Assembly (NCBI GenBank): GCA_035690725.1
Contig: DASSKF010000059.1
Coordinates: 1-15,437, forward strand
From: DASSKF01 sp035690725
GTDB taxonomy: Bacteria; Actinomycetota; Actinomycetes; Actinomycetales; Dermatophilaceae
Direction: 5' to 3'
Length of the DNA: 15,437 bases
The translations under genes were made by a program, and so were the position numbers. Positions 1 through 6,345 of the stretch are shown here, in pieces (within the stretch, counting starts at the first letter, position 1; each line of letters begins with the position of its first letter). Under the pieces are notes generated by a model. It was given only the letters and a program-made list of their open reading frames with translations, made no database searches and was not told the DNA's origin.

Positions 1-603
1 GGCTGGATCTTCGGCGTCGGCGACGGCACCAGCAACGTGGGGCTCGGCATCCTCAACACCTCCAGCGCCTTCGGCAAGGTCGACTACCGCGACGTGCTGC
101 GCCGCTGGGTCGCCACGATGCCCGAGGAGTGGACCTACACCCAGGACACGATGACCGGCCCGATCCGCGGTGCCGCGCTGCCGATGGGGTTCAACCGGCA
201 GCCGCACTACGCGCGCGGCCTCCTGCTCGTCGGCGACGCCGGTGGCATGGTCAACCCGTTCAACGGCGAGGGCATCGCCTACGCGATGGAGTCGGCCCGC
301 CTCGCCGCCGACGTCATCTCCCAGGCCCTCGCCCGCCACACCGACGCCGAGCGCGAGCGGGTGCTGGCGTCCTACCCGGGAGTGATGAAGGACGCGCTGG
401 GCGGCTACTACACGGTGGGTCGCGGCTTCGCCCGGCTCATCGGCCACCCCGAGGTGATGCGCCTCGCCGTCCGCTACGGCCTGCCGCGCACGACGCTCAT
501 GCGGTTCGTGCTCAAGATGATGGCCAACCTGTCCGAGCCGCACGGCGGCCGCGTGGACGACCGCCTGATCCACGCACTCTCGCGGATGACGCCGGCGGCG
601 TGA
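1..603 (+). CDS. Geranylgeranyl reductase family FAD protein, C-terminal 200 residues (5' truncated by window)
   Basis: The reading frame is open from the first base, so the start and the N-terminal Rossmann FAD fold lie outside the window. What remains begins with GWIFGVGDGTSNVGLG, a pattern typical of geranylgeranyl reductases. At about residues 73-92 it has GLLLVGDAGGMVNPFNGEGI, the second FAD-contacting motif (GD followed by the NPFxGEGI segment) of this flavoprotein family. Family members reduce double bonds in polyprenyl chains. In actinobacteria the relatives include MenJ, which partly saturates the menaquinone tail. Placement directly before a nuo operon fits a menaquinone role, but that is inference; reduction of a chlorophyll- or lipid-type prenyl group cannot be excluded. 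The GTG at 37 is internal and is not the start. The gene ends with TGA at 601-603, 211 bases before nuoA. Family assignment is firm; the substrate is uncertain. Confidence 0.88.
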   Translation, partial: GWIFGVGDGTSNVGLGILNTSSAFGKVDYRDVLRRWVATMPEEWTYTQDTMTGPIRGAALPMGFNRQPHYARGLLLVGDAGGMVNPFNGEGIAYAMESARLAADVISQALARHTDAERERVLASYPGVMKDALGGYYTVGRGFARLIGHPEVMRLAVRYGLPRTTLMRFVLKMMANLSEPHGGRVDDRLIHALSRMTPAA

Positions 604-677
604 GGGGCGACGACAGCGTGAGGAAACGAGCGAAGCGGGGCCCGGAGCGCCGAGGAGCCCGCACAGAGGGCATGAGA

Positions 678-711
678 CCGGTCGGCACGAGTGGACACAC
701 GCACCGGCCGG
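678..711 (+). terminator. Possible terminator-like hairpin after the reductase gene
   Basis: CCGGTCGG at 678-685 can pair with CCGGCCGG at 704-711, giving an 8-bp stem with one G-U pair and an 18-base loop. It lies 75 bases after the reductase stop and upstream of the presumed nuo promoter, so it could separate the two transcripts. There is no T-tract after it and the loop is long, so a classic intrinsic terminator is not demonstrated. Stems of this size also arise by chance in GC-rich DNA. Confidence 0.25.
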
Positions 712-742
712 GGGCTGTCGGCTGCCGCACGCGGCTCGCCCC

Positions 743-748
743 TAGGAT
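743..748 (+). promoter_or_regulatory. Candidate -10 box for the nuo operon
   Basis: TAGGAT fits the TANNNT form of actinobacterial housekeeping sigma-factor -10 elements and is an AT-richer spot in a very GC-rich leader. Transcription would begin near 755 and leave a 5' leader of about 60 bases before nuoA. No convincing -35 hexamer is seen 16-19 bases upstream (the sequence there is GGCTGC or similar), so the promoter would be -10 driven or activator dependent. This is a pattern match only. Confidence 0.4.
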
Positions 749-795
749 GGGGCCGCGCTGCGAGGTGCGCGCGACCCTGCCCTCGTCGAGTCACC

Positions 796-806
796 GGAAG
801 GGGAGG
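796..806 (+). promoter_or_regulatory. Strong ribosome-binding site of nuoA
   Basis: GGAAGGGGAGG lies 8 bases before the ATG at 815. It is purine-rich and well matched to the 3' end of 16S rRNA. It fixes the nuoA start and suggests efficient translation of the first operon gene. Confidence 0.75.
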
Positions 807-814
807 CTCACCGG

Positions 815-1180
815 ATGAACTACTCCTACGCACCGCTCCTGATCTTCGCCGGCATCGGGGCGGCCTTCGCCATCTTCTCGGTGCTCATCGCCGCGGCGCT
901 CGCCGGGCCCAAGCGGTTCAACCGGGCGAAGGTCGACGCCTACGAGTGCGGCATCGAGCCGACCCCGCAGGCATCCGGTGGTGGCCGCATCCCGATCAAG
1001 TACTACCTGACCGCGATGCTGTTCATCATCTTCGACATCGAGGCGGTCTTCCTCTACCCCTTCGCCGTCGCCTTCGACAAGATGGGCCTCTTTGCGCTGG
1101 TGGAGATGGTGCTGTTCATCGTCACGGTGTTCGTGGCCTACGCCTACGTCTGGCGCCGTGGCGGCCTGGAGTGGGACTGA
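815..1180 (+). CDS. nuoA: NADH-quinone oxidoreductase subunit A
   Basis: NuoA is a small membrane subunit at the junction between the peripheral and membrane arms of complex I, next to the quinone cavity. The 121-residue product has three hydrophobic segments (about 8-30, 62-84 and 91-112). The long first loop carries the family YECG motif (Cys45), followed by the signature GRIPIKYYLTAMLFIIFDIE. Asp74, Glu76 and Glu97 match the spacing of the conserved membrane acidic residues Asp79, Glu81 and Glu102 of the E. coli protein. Length is normal for the family. The ATG start is supported by a strong Shine-Dalgarno sequence 8 bases upstream. It is the first gene of the operon and is followed by a 60-base gap, the largest inside the cluster. 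The identification is secure. Confidence 0.97.
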   Translation: MNYSYAPLLIFAGIGAAFAIFSVLIAAALAGPKRFNRAKVDAYECGIEPTPQASGGGRIPIKYYLTAMLFIIFDIEAVFLYPFAVAFDKMGLFALVEMVLFIVTVFVAYAYVWRRGGLEWD

Positions 1181-1240
1181 TCGGGGCGTGATCGTAGTGC
1201 GGACGTGCAGCCAGAACGAGAGAGCAACGGGCGACCAGTA
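1181..1240 (+). other. 60-base nuoA-nuoB spacer without a clear Shine-Dalgarno sequence
   Basis: This is the longest spacer within the operon. The best purine run (GAGAGAG, about 1218-1224) ends roughly 16 bases before the nuoB ATG at 1241, farther than usual. The 10 bases just before the start (GCGACCAGTA) do not look like a ribosome-binding site. I see no hairpin strong enough to call a terminator. Confidence 0.5.
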
Positions 1241-1795
1241 ATGGGAATCGAAGAGAAGCTTCCGGCAGGGTTCCTGCTCAGCACCGTCGAGCAGGTCGCC
1301 GGCTACATGCGCAAGAGCTCGGTGTGGCCGGCCACGTTCGGCCTGGCCTGCTGCGCCATCGAGATGATGGCGATCGGCACCCCGACCTACGACGTCTCCC
1401 GGTTCGGGATGGAGCGCTTCTCGGCCACGCCCCGGCAGGCCGACCTGATGATCGTCGCCGGCCGGGTCAGCCAGAAGATGGCGCCGGTCGTGCGCCAGGT
1501 CTACGACCAGATGCCCGAGCCCAAATGGGTCATCTCGATGGGGGTCTGCGCGAGCAGCGGCGGGATGTTCAACAACTACGCCATCGTCCAGGGCGTGGAC
1601 CACGTGGTGCCCGTGGACGTCTACCTGCCGGGCTGCCCGCCCCGTCCGGAGATGCTGCTCAACGCCATCATCGAGCTGCACCACCAGATCCAGAACTCCA
1701 AGCTCGGCGTCAACCGCAAGGCTGCCGCTCGCGCCGCCGAGGAGGCCGCGCTCGCGGCCACGCCGACCCACCAGATGAAGGGGCTGCTCTCGTGA
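1241..1795 (+). CDS. nuoB: NADH-quinone oxidoreductase subunit B (cluster N2 protein)
   Basis: NuoB holds the terminal [4Fe-4S] cluster N2, which hands electrons to the quinone at the interface with NuoD. The 184-residue product has the tandem cysteines Cys37-Cys38 (GLACCAIEMM), Cys103 (GVCASSGGMF) and Cys132 (YLPGCPPRPE), the full N2 ligand set. The start was placed at ATG 1241, giving MGIEEKLPAGFLLSTVEQ. This agrees with the actinobacterial N-terminus as I recall it, and with a usual length near 184. An in-frame GTG at 1205 would add 12 residues (QPERESNGRP region) with no family support. The ribosome-binding site before 1241 is weak. The C-terminal tail (Ala/Glu-rich, ending THQMKGLLS) is typical of the actinobacterial form. 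The stop overlaps the nuoC start by four bases. Confidence 0.96.
   Translation: MGIEEKLPAGFLLSTVEQVAGYMRKSSVWPATFGLACCAIEMMAIGTPTYDVSRFGMERFSATPRQADLMIVAGRVSQKMAPVVRQVYDQMPEPKWVISMGVCASSGGMFNNYAIVQGVDHVVPVDVYLPGCPPRPEMLLNAIIELHHQIQNSKLGVNRKAAARAAEEAALAATPTHQMKGLLS
1777..1783 (+). promoter_or_regulatory. Ribosome-binding site fixing the GTG start of nuoC
   Basis: GAAGGGG ends 8 bases before the GTG at 1792. It lies within the last codons of nuoB. Together with the GTGA start/stop overlap it selects this GTG over upstream in-frame codons. Confidence 0.65.
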
Positions 1796-2742
1796 CGGGG
1801 GACGACAACGACAAGGACACGCCGAACACACCGTCGGAGCAGCCCCCGAAGAGCGAGGAGACGAAGGCGGCCGAGGAGGGCCGCGACGTCGCCCGGGTGG
1901 AGGGCCGCACCGGAGCCGTCGACAAGGTCGGCGTGACGGACGAGGAGCAGAAGGTCTCCACGACGCACGCGCAGGAGACCGGCGGTGCGCCGACGACGGC
2001 CGAGGCGCAGGAGCTGCAGGGCGTCCCCGCCGACGAGGAGGGCGACCACCTGCCGACCACACCCGAGGCGTTCCGGGGGCCGCGCCAGATCGGCGAGCGG
2101 CACGGCATGTTCGGCTCGTCGCTGGGCAACGACACGAGCGGCTACGGCGGCCTCGACTCGCCGATCCTCTTCCCGGCCGCGGCACGGCGCCCCTACGGCG
2201 GTTACTTCGACGCCGTGGCGGACCAGCTCGAACGCGCGCTGGGAGCCGGCGAGACGCCATACGACCACGCCGTGCAGCGGGTGGTGGTCGACCGGGGTGA
2301 GCTGACCCTGCACGTCGCCCGTGAGGCGCTGCCGGCGGTCGCCCGGGCGCTGCGCGACGACCCCGACCTGCGCTTCGAGATCTGCACCGGCGTGTCGGGG
2401 GTGCACTACCCGCAGGAGACCGGTGCCGAGCTGCACGCGATCTACCACCTGCTGTCCATCACGCACGGCGGCCGACGGCTGCGCGTCGAGGTGAGCTGCC
2501 CCGACGAGGACCCGCACATCCCGTCCATCGTCGACACCTACCCGGCCAACGACTGGCACGAGCGCGAGACCTGGGACTTCTTCGGGATCATCTTCGACGG
2601 GCACCCGGCCCTCACCCGCATCCTGATGCCGGACGACTGGCCCGGCCACCCGCAGCGCAAGGACTACCCGCTCGGCGGGATCCACGTCGAGTACAAGGGC
2701 GCGACGATTCCGCCGCCCGACCAGCGGAGGTCGTACAACTGA
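1792..2742 (+). CDS. nuoC: NADH-quinone oxidoreductase subunit C with a long acidic N-terminal extension
   Basis: NuoC (30-kDa subunit) is a cofactor-free scaffold in the connecting module, packed against NuoD. The core begins at about residue 100 with ERHGMFG and NDTSGYGGL, which are familiar from actinobacterial NuoC. It continues with CTGVSGVHYP and the 30-kDa signature region NDWHERETWDFFGIIFDGHP, then RILMPDDWPG and QRKDYPLGG. The GTG start at 1792 overlaps the nuoB stop (GTGA) and has a good ribosome-binding site. The product is 316 residues, longer than the roughly 250 usual for the actinobacterial form. The excess is residues 1-99, rich in Glu, Asp, Thr and Ala, probably disordered. 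A later start is conceivable, but no better-placed start with a ribosome-binding site was found. NuoC and NuoD are separate genes here, not fused as in E. coli. Confidence 0.95.
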   Translation: MTGDDNDKDTPNTPSEQPPKSEETKAAEEGRDVARVEGRTGAVDKVGVTDEEQKVSTTHAQETGGAPTTAEAQELQGVPADEEGDHLPTTPEAFRGPRQIGERHGMFGSSLGNDTSGYGGLDSPILFPAAARRPYGGYFDAVADQLERALGAGETPYDHAVQRVVVDRGELTLHVAREALPAVARALRDDPDLRFEICTGVSGVHYPQETGAELHAIYHLLSITHGGRRLRVEVSCPDEDPHIPSIVDTYPANDWHERETWDFFGIIFDGHPALTRILMPDDWPGHPQRKDYPLGGIHVEYKGATIPPPDQRRSYN

Positions 2743-4145
2743 TGACCGAGCACCAGCACCCCGAGTCGTCCGCGACGGTCGAGGAAGCGACCGACGCGAT
2801 GCACGCCGGCGACGTCTACGCCGCGTCCCCGGCCGACGAGAGCGACGCCGCGGGCGTGACCGTCCTCAACGCCAGCGGAGGCGACTGGGACGAGATCGCC
2901 GACGAGGCAGCCGCGCTCGGCGAGGAGCGGATCGTCGTCAACATGGGTCCGCAGCACCCGTCCACCCACGGCGTGCTCCGCCTCATCCTCGAGCTCGACG
3001 GCGAGACCGTCACCGAGGCCCGGGCCGGGATCGGCTACCTGCACACGGGCATCGAGAAGAACATGGAGTTCCGCACCTGGACCCAGGGCGTGACGTTCTG
3101 CACCCGCATGGACTACCTCACGCCGCTGTTCCAGGAGGCGGCCTTCTGCCTCGGGGTCGAGAAGCTGCTGGGCATCACCGAGCAGGTCCCCAAGCGCGCC
3201 AGCATGATCCGCGTCCTGGGCATGGAGCTCAACCGGATCGGCTCGCACCTCGTCGCGCTGGGCACCGGTGGCATGGAGATGGGCGCCACGACCGTCATGA
3301 CGATCGGCTTCCGGGAGCGGGAGCGGGTGCTGTCGGTGCTCGAGATGATCACCGGGCTGCGAATGAACCACGCCTACATCCGTCCCGGCGGTGTCGTCCA
3401 GGACCTGCCACCCGGCGCGATCGACAAGGTCCGCGACATCGTGCCCGAGCTGCGCAGGGGACTGCGCGAGCTCGAGGACCTCATCAACGAGAACCCGATC
3501 TTCAAGGGCCGGATGGTCGACGTCGGGCACCTCAGCCTCACCGGCTGCATGGCCCTCGGCGTGACCGGGCCGGTGCTGCGCTCGACCGGGCTGCCGCACG
3601 ACCTGCGCAAGCTCACGCCCTACTGCGACTACGAGACCTACGACTTCGAGGTCATCACCCGCGACGGTGCCGACGCCTACGACCGGCTGCGGATCCGCAT
3701 CGACGAGATGTACGAGTCGCTCAAGATCATCGAGCAGGTCGTCGACCGGCTGCAGAGCACACCGGGCCCGGTGATGGTCGAGGACAAGAAGATCGGGTGG
3801 CCGGCCCAGCTCGCCATCGGCGGTGACGGCATGGGCAACAGCCTGGACCACATCCGCGAGATCATGGGCGAGTCGATGGAGTCGCTCATCCACCACTTCA
3901 AGCTGGTGACCGAGGGCTTCCGGGTGCCGCCGGGCCAGGCCTACGCCGCGGTCGAGTCGCCGAAGGGGGAGCTCGGCTGCCACGTGGTCTCCGACGGGGG
4001 CACCCGCCCCTACCGGGCCCACTTCCGGGACCCCTCGTTCAACAACCTGCAGGCCGTGGCTGCGATGTGCGAGGGCGGCATGATCGCCGACGTCATCGTC
4101 GCCGTCGCCTCGATCGACCCGGTGATGGGAGGCGTCGACCGGTGA
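2742..4145 (+). CDS. nuoD: NADH-quinone oxidoreductase subunit D (49-kDa, quinone-site subunit)
   Basis: NuoD forms the quinone-reduction pocket together with NuoB and descends from the hydrogenase large subunit. The 467-residue protein carries VVNMGPQHPSTHGVLRL, in which His76 corresponds to the conserved quinone-site histidine. GYLHTGIEKNMEFRTW is the 49-kDa signature, and Tyr125 in TRMDYLTP corresponds to the conserved quinone-contacting tyrosine. The C-terminus ends DPVMGGVDR, as usual. The first 60 or so residues are acidic and variable, but the NASGGDWDE segment (about 43-51) recurs in actinobacterial homologues as I recall them, which supports the ATG at 2742. That ATG shares its A with the nuoC stop (TGATG), and CGGAGG lies 11 bases upstream. 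The hydrogenase-type nickel-ligand cysteines are absent, as expected for NuoD. Confidence 0.97.
   Translation: MTEHQHPESSATVEEATDAMHAGDVYAASPADESDAAGVTVLNASGGDWDEIADEAAALGEERIVVNMGPQHPSTHGVLRLILELDGETVTEARAGIGYLHTGIEKNMEFRTWTQGVTFCTRMDYLTPLFQEAAFCLGVEKLLGITEQVPKRASMIRVLGMELNRIGSHLVALGTGGMEMGATTVMTIGFRERERVLSVLEMITGLRMNHAYIRPGGVVQDLPPGAIDKVRDIVPELRRGLRELEDLINENPIFKGRMVDVGHLSLTGCMALGVTGPVLRSTGLPHDLRKLTPYCDYETYDFEVITRDGADAYDRLRIRIDEMYESLKIIEQVVDRLQSTPGPVMVEDKKIGWPAQLAIGGDGMGNSLDHIREIMGESMESLIHHFKLVTEGFRVPPGQAYAAVESPKGELGCHVVSDGGTRPYRAHFRDPSFNNLQAVAAMCEGGMIADVIVAVASIDPVMGGVDR
4127..4132 (+). promoter_or_regulatory. Ribosome-binding site fixing the GTG start of nuoE
   Basis: GGGAGG sits 9 bases before the GTG at 4142, inside the last codons of nuoD (the MGGVDR region). 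It supports the GTG that overlaps the nuoD stop as the true nuoE start. Confidence 0.65.
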
Positions 4146-5035
4146 GCGAACAGAAGGACAGCACGAGCCCGTACGACCGGACCGAGATGCCCGACCCGCG
4201 CGCCTACCCGAGCTTCTGGGAGAACGCCGACGGTGCGGACCTGTTCGGTCCGGACGTGCTGGTGGGTCTCGAGGCCGACGCGGCGGAGATCCTCTCGCGC
4301 TACCCCCAGAAGCGGTCGGCACTGCTGCCGCTGCTGCACCTCGTGCAGAGCGTCGACGGCTACGTGTCGGGCCGGGGCATCGAGTGGTGCGCCCGCAAGC
4401 TCGACCTCACCACGGCCGAGGTCAGCGGTGTGGCGACGTTCTACACCCAGTACAAGCGCCACCCCAACGGTGACTACACGATCGGCGTCTGCACCAACAC
4501 GCTGTGCGCGATCATGGGCGGCGACCAGATCTTCGACGAGCTGTCGGCCCACCTGGGCGTCGGGCACGACGAGACGACGCCGGACGGCAAGATCACCCTG
4601 GAGCGGGTCGAGTGCAACGCCGCCTGTGACTTCGCGCCGGTCGTCATGGCGAACTGGGAGTTCTTCGACAACCAGACGCCAGAGACCGCCAAGAGGCTGG
4701 CCGACGACCTGCGCTCCGGTGCCGAGGTCCGGCCCACCCGTGGCGCCGACCGGGTGTGCGGCTTCACGCACATCTCCCGCGTCCTCGCCGGCTTCCCCGA
4801 CGGCCGCGCCGACGAGGGTGTCGGCGCGGGTGGTCCCTCCCTCGAGGGGCTGCGGGTCGCGCACGAGCACCACTGGACCGCACCGGGCGAGGACGACGGC
4901 GCCGACCGGCAGCAGGTGGCGCGCGACACGTCCGCCGACGAGGGGACCACCCCGAAGCGGGGGCGGCCCGGCTCGGACGACACCCCGGCCAACCCCGCAG
5001 ACAGCAAGCCCGGTGACGGGAAGGGACAGGCATGA
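4142..5035 (+). CDS. nuoE: NADH-quinone oxidoreductase subunit E with extended C-terminal tail
   Basis: NuoE is the thioredoxin-like subunit that holds the [2Fe-2S] cluster N1a beside the FMN site of NuoF. Cys117 and Cys122 (GVCTNTLCAIMGG) and Cys158 and Cys162 (VECNAACDFAPVV) form the expected C-x4-C and C-x3-C ligand pairs. The helical N-terminal domain contains GVATFYTQYKRHP, a typical motif. The product is 297 residues, against roughly 160-250 in the family. A conserved-looking actinobacterial segment (CGFTHISRVLAGFPDGR, then SLEGLRVA) runs to about residue 241. After it comes a tail of some 55 residues rich in Asp, Gly, Pro, Lys and Thr, probably disordered. The GTG start overlaps the nuoD stop (GTGA). 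The gene end overlaps nuoF by ATGA. Confidence 0.95.
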   Translation: MSEQKDSTSPYDRTEMPDPRAYPSFWENADGADLFGPDVLVGLEADAAEILSRYPQKRSALLPLLHLVQSVDGYVSGRGIEWCARKLDLTTAEVSGVATFYTQYKRHPNGDYTIGVCTNTLCAIMGGDQIFDELSAHLGVGHDETTPDGKITLERVECNAACDFAPVVMANWEFFDNQTPETAKRLADDLRSGAEVRPTRGADRVCGFTHISRVLAGFPDGRADEGVGAGGPSLEGLRVAHEHHWTAPGEDDGADRQQVARDTSADEGTTPKRGRPGSDDTPANPADSKPGDGKGQA

Positions 5036-6345
5036 GCACGCAGCTGACCCCGATCCTGACGAAGTTCTGGGACGACCCGCAGTCCTGGACCCTGGCCACC
5101 TACGAGGACAACGGCGGCTACCAGGGGCTGCGCCGCGCGCTGGGCCTCGGGCCAGATGTGCTGGTGCAGATGGCCAAGGACTCCGGCCTGCGGGGTCGCG
5201 GCGGAGCCGGCTTCCCCACCGGGATGAAGTGGGGCTTCCTGCCTCCGCCGGACGGCGGCCCCCGCTACCTCGTCGTCAACGCCGACGAGTCCGAGCCGGG
5301 CACCTGCAAGGACATCCCGCTGATGATGGCGGCGCCCCAGTTCCTGATCGAGGGGATGGCCATCACCTCGTTCGCCATCGGGTGCACCCACGCGTTCATC
5401 TACGTGCGCGGTGAGGTCGTGCACGTCTACCGGCGCCTCCTGCGCGCGGTGGAGGAGGCCCATGCCGCCGGCTACCTCGGCACGGACATCCTCGGCTCCG
5501 GCTTCGACCTCGACATCACGGTGCACGCCGGTGCCGGTGCCTACATCTGTGGTGAGGAGACCGCGCTGCTCGACTCCCTCGAGGGCCGCCGCGGCCAGCC
5601 GCGGCTGAAGCCGCCGTTTCCCGCGGTCGCGGGCCTCTACGCACGGCCGACGGTCGTCAACAACGTGGAGTCGATCGCGTCGATCCCGCCGATCCTGTCC
5701 CACGGGCCCGACTGGTTCGCCGGCATGGGCACCGAGAAGTCGAAGGGCTTCGGCATCTTCAGCCTGTCCGGGCACGTCGAGCGGCCGGGACAGTACGAAG
5801 CACCGCTCGGGATCACCCTGCGCGAGCTGCTGGACATGGCCGGGGGCATGCGCAAGGGGCGCAAGCTGAAGTTCTGGACCCCGGGAGGGTCCTCGACGCC
5901 GATCCTCACCGACGAGCACCTCGACGTGCCGCTCGACTTCGAGTCGGTGGCGGCGGCCGGGTCGATGCTCGGCACCCGCGCGCTGCAGATCTTCGACGAG
6001 ACCACCTCCGTCGTCCGCGCGGTGTCCCGGTGGACCGACTTCTACGCGCACGAGTCGTGCGGCAAGTGCACGCCGTGCCGCGAGGGCACCTACTGGCTCA
6101 AGCAGATCCTCGAGCGCCTGGAGCACGGCAAGGGCAGCCAGGACGACGTCGACAAGCTGCTCGACATCTGCGACAACATCCTGGGGCGCGCCTTCTGCGC
6201 ACTCGGTGACGGCGCGACCAGTCCGATCACCTCGGCGATCCAGTACTTCCGGGAGGAGTTCGAGGCAGGCATGCACACCCCGGCCGACGTCCTCTTCCCG
6301 CCGTCCGACTCCACGCTGTTCGCGAAGGAGAACGTGCCCGCATGA
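5032..6345 (+). CDS. nuoF: NADH-quinone oxidoreductase subunit F (NADH- and FMN-binding)
   Basis: NuoF oxidises NADH, passes the electrons through FMN, and carries the [4Fe-4S] cluster N3. Visible in the 437-residue product are the GLRGRGGAGFPTGMKW loop (about 52-67) that binds nucleotide, NADESEPGTCKD (83-94) and GAGAYICGEETALLDSLEG (167-185) of the FMN/NADH pocket. The N3 ligands are Cys343, Cys346 and Cys349 (ESCGKCTPCREG), with the fourth, Cys389, in GRAFCALGDGA. Length and motif order are normal for the family. The ATG at 5032 overlaps the nuoE stop (ATGA), with AAGGGA 5 bases upstream. It is the catalytic entry point of the NuoEFG dehydrogenase module, located on the cytoplasmic side. 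Confidence 0.98.
   Translation: MSTQLTPILTKFWDDPQSWTLATYEDNGGYQGLRRALGLGPDVLVQMAKDSGLRGRGGAGFPTGMKWGFLPPPDGGPRYLVVNADESEPGTCKDIPLMMAAPQFLIEGMAITSFAIGCTHAFIYVRGEVVHVYRRLLRAVEEAHAAGYLGTDILGSGFDLDITVHAGAGAYICGEETALLDSLEGRRGQPRLKPPFPAVAGLYARPTVVNNVESIASIPPILSHGPDWFAGMGTEKSKGFGIFSLSGHVERPGQYEAPLGITLRELLDMAGGMRKGRKLKFWTPGGSSTPILTDEHLDVPLDFESVAAAGSMLGTRALQIFDETTSVVRAVSRWTDFYAHESCGKCTPCREGTYWLKQILERLEHGKGSQDDVDKLLDICDNILGRAFCALGDGATSPITSAIQYFREEFEAGMHTPADVLFPPSDSTLFAKENVPA

Larger units (their letters stand above)
604..814 (+). other. Non-coding gap and nuo operon leader
   Basis: I see no credible gene here; the reading frames that cross it are shadows of the flanking genes. It starts with an AGCGTGAGGAAACGAGCGAAGCG-like stretch (about 615-637) followed by GC-rich sequence with small imperfect stems. 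A longer stem lies at 678-711. A TAGGAT box lies at 743-748 and a strong Shine-Dalgarno sequence at 796-806. This is the only gap in the window long enough to hold an operon promoter, so nuo transcription most likely starts here. Confidence 0.6.

Noticed and set aside
635..661. GCGGG/CCCGC pairing as an intrinsic terminator of the reductase gene
   Set aside because: Only a 5-bp stem with a loop of about 17 bases and no T-tract; not distinguishable from chance in this GC-rich sequence.
129..818. A 229-codon open frame covering the reductase end and the intergenic gap
   Set aside because: Arg/Pro-rich translation typical of an out-of-frame reading. The reductase frame explains 1-603, and the rest is the nuo leader.
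1205..1240. GTG 1205 as an alternative nuoB start
   Set aside because: It would add 12 residues without family support and has no nearby ribosome-binding site. ATG 1241 gives the usual MGxEEKLP N-terminus.
2664..4322. A 552-codon open frame on the minus strand across nuoD
   Set aside because: Same artefact; low-complexity composition and complete overlap with a well-identified gene.
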